Assembly (NCBI RefSeq): GCF_001421805.1
Contig: NZ_LMLC01000002.1
Location: 434,001 to 498,000, forward strand
Length of the DNA stretch: 64,000 nt
Direction: 5' to 3'
Source: Sphingomonas sp. Leaf34
GTDB lineage: Bacteria; Pseudomonadota; Alphaproteobacteria; Sphingomonadales; Sphingomonadaceae
The translations under genes and the position numbers were made by a program. Shown in pieces: positions 63,466 through 64,000 of this stretch; the first letter of the stretch is position 1, and the number at the start of each line of letters is the position of its first letter. The notes beneath the pieces are model-generated. The model was not told the DNA's origin. It was given only the letters and a program-made list of their open reading frames with translations, and did not search any database.

Positions 63466-64000
63466 CTAACGGCTGCTGACCCGACCCGAACATCGTCGCG
63501 CCGCGATCCGCAGGGACGCAATCCAAGATTCTTCCTGATCTGGATGCGGGGGCGCCACAACGCGGTCCGAAACCACAGACGAAGCCGCGACCACGTAGAG
63601 CCCTTGGCTTAGAGCCTCATGTGCTTCCGCGCAGAGGCTGGCACCGGCCATTCCAAACTGGAGGAATATGCTCGCTCGATCGATTTCGGCCTGAAAGTCA
63701 ACCCTGGCACTGCGCAGTACAAACCGCATGTTGGCCTCCGGCCCGCGGCTCACACCGTCCGCAATGACGGTGAACTGCTGATCCGGGTTGCGCCGTATGA
63801 CGTGAAGCAGCGATCCCATTTGGCTGAAATCGTTCAAGATCGCCAGAACGCCCCTCCCGCCTGGGACGAGCGGCTTTGATCCGGTCCCCTGAGGAAGGAT
63901 CTGTGAGAGTACTTCTACATCTTCGCCCGACATGGTGACTTCGCTTTGGGCAAAAAAGCCAAGCTCAGTGCTAAAGAGCGCGGCCAGGCCCGTTATATCG
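63466..64000 (-). CDS. Partial polysaccharide-cluster protein, C-terminal part
   Basis: The frame stays open to the window edge (DITGLAALFSTELGFFAQSEV precedes an internal Met at 63933), so this is the 3' part of a longer gene. GGRGVLAILNDFSQMGSLLHVI and QFTVIADGVSRG have a Rossmann-like strand-loop pattern, and the tail (FGMAGASLCAEAHEALSQGLYVVA) resembles the second domain of GT-B glycosyltransferases, where a Glu contacts the nucleotide sugar. The call is tentative. Confidence 0.5.
   Translation of the reverse strand, partial: DITGLAALFSTELGFFAQSEVTMSGEDVEVLSQILPQGTGSKPLVPGGRGVLAILNDFSQMGSLLHVIRRNPDQQFTVIADGVSRGPEANMRFVLRSARVDFQAEIDRASIFLQFGMAGASLCAEAHEALSQGLYVVAASSVVSDRVVAPPHPDQEESWIASLRIAARRCSGRVSSR

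Noticed and set aside
1..64000. tRNA, rRNA or known riboswitch genes
   Set aside because: No cloverleaf, rRNA-like or conserved riboswitch sequence was recognised by reading; a covariance-model scan would be decisive.

Overview
The window is a high-GC alphaproteobacterial chromosome segment, most likely from a Sphingomonas-type organism. The grounds are GC-rich codon use, four intact TonB-dependent receptors (TBDRs) with the sphingomonad-type 'EIVVTGSR' N-terminal motif, the aerobic (cob-type) cobalamin pathway, and an alphaproteobacterial polysaccharide glycosyltransferase cluster. The species assignment is inference. No rRNA, tRNA, CRISPR array or riboswitch was found by reading.

Layout. 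(1) 1-4840 (+): the end of cobL, then cobE-cobM-cobB-cobA-cobF-bluB. All six junctions are 4-nt stop/start overlaps, so this is one translationally coupled corrin-ring and lower-ligand operon. (2) 4868-10722 (-): a TBDR with a secreted nucleoside-hydrolase-like protein, then a hybrid PAS histidine kinase. (3) 10863-14416 (+): htpG with a Pro-Ala-rich N-terminal extension, and a LysR regulator. (4) 14505-18683 (+): an ABC-exporter/HlyD/TolC operon whose ABC protein has lost every recognisable nucleotide-binding motif. This is the most unusual system in the window. (5) 19013-21100 (-): a periplasmic TonB-C-domain protein and a hexapeptide acyltransferase. (6) 21138-34549: a glycan or sugar uptake locus. 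It has a 971-aa TBDR divergent from a sugar ABC importer (binding protein, two permeases, convergent ATPase), then a tightly coupled TBDR - DUF218 - GH92 alpha-mannosidase operon. (7) 34814-38174 (-): two tandem-domain universal stress proteins, an NAD(P)H oxidoreductase and a LysE exporter. A 4 x 8-bp tandem repeat lies upstream of one stress gene.

(8) 38423-56100 is an accessory stretch with many decayed genes: a truncated MFS transporter, an amber-split fatty-acid desaturase, a twice-frameshifted SDR, a broken CPBP protease abutting a truncated TBDR, a broken FadR-type regulator, and IS3 and IS66 transposase remnants. Intact genes sit among them: a secreted hypothetical, HxlR, an NmrA-like reductase, a small HTH regulator with a membrane protein, a Tat-exported GH27 enzyme and a TBDR. 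(9) 52085-64000 (-): an exopolysaccharide or capsule cluster with two GT61 enzymes, a broken SGNH-like gene, a 1177-residue TPR-GT4-GT9 fusion, a hexapeptide O-acetyltransferase, a rhamnosyltransferase-like enzyme, an unknown protein and a partial gene running off the window edge. Part of it is lower in GC and carries IS66 debris, which suggests horizontal turnover.

Genes up to about 38 kb are intact and compact. Beyond that, many reading frames are interrupted by single-base indels or stops, often in homopolymers, so assembly error must be separated from real decay.
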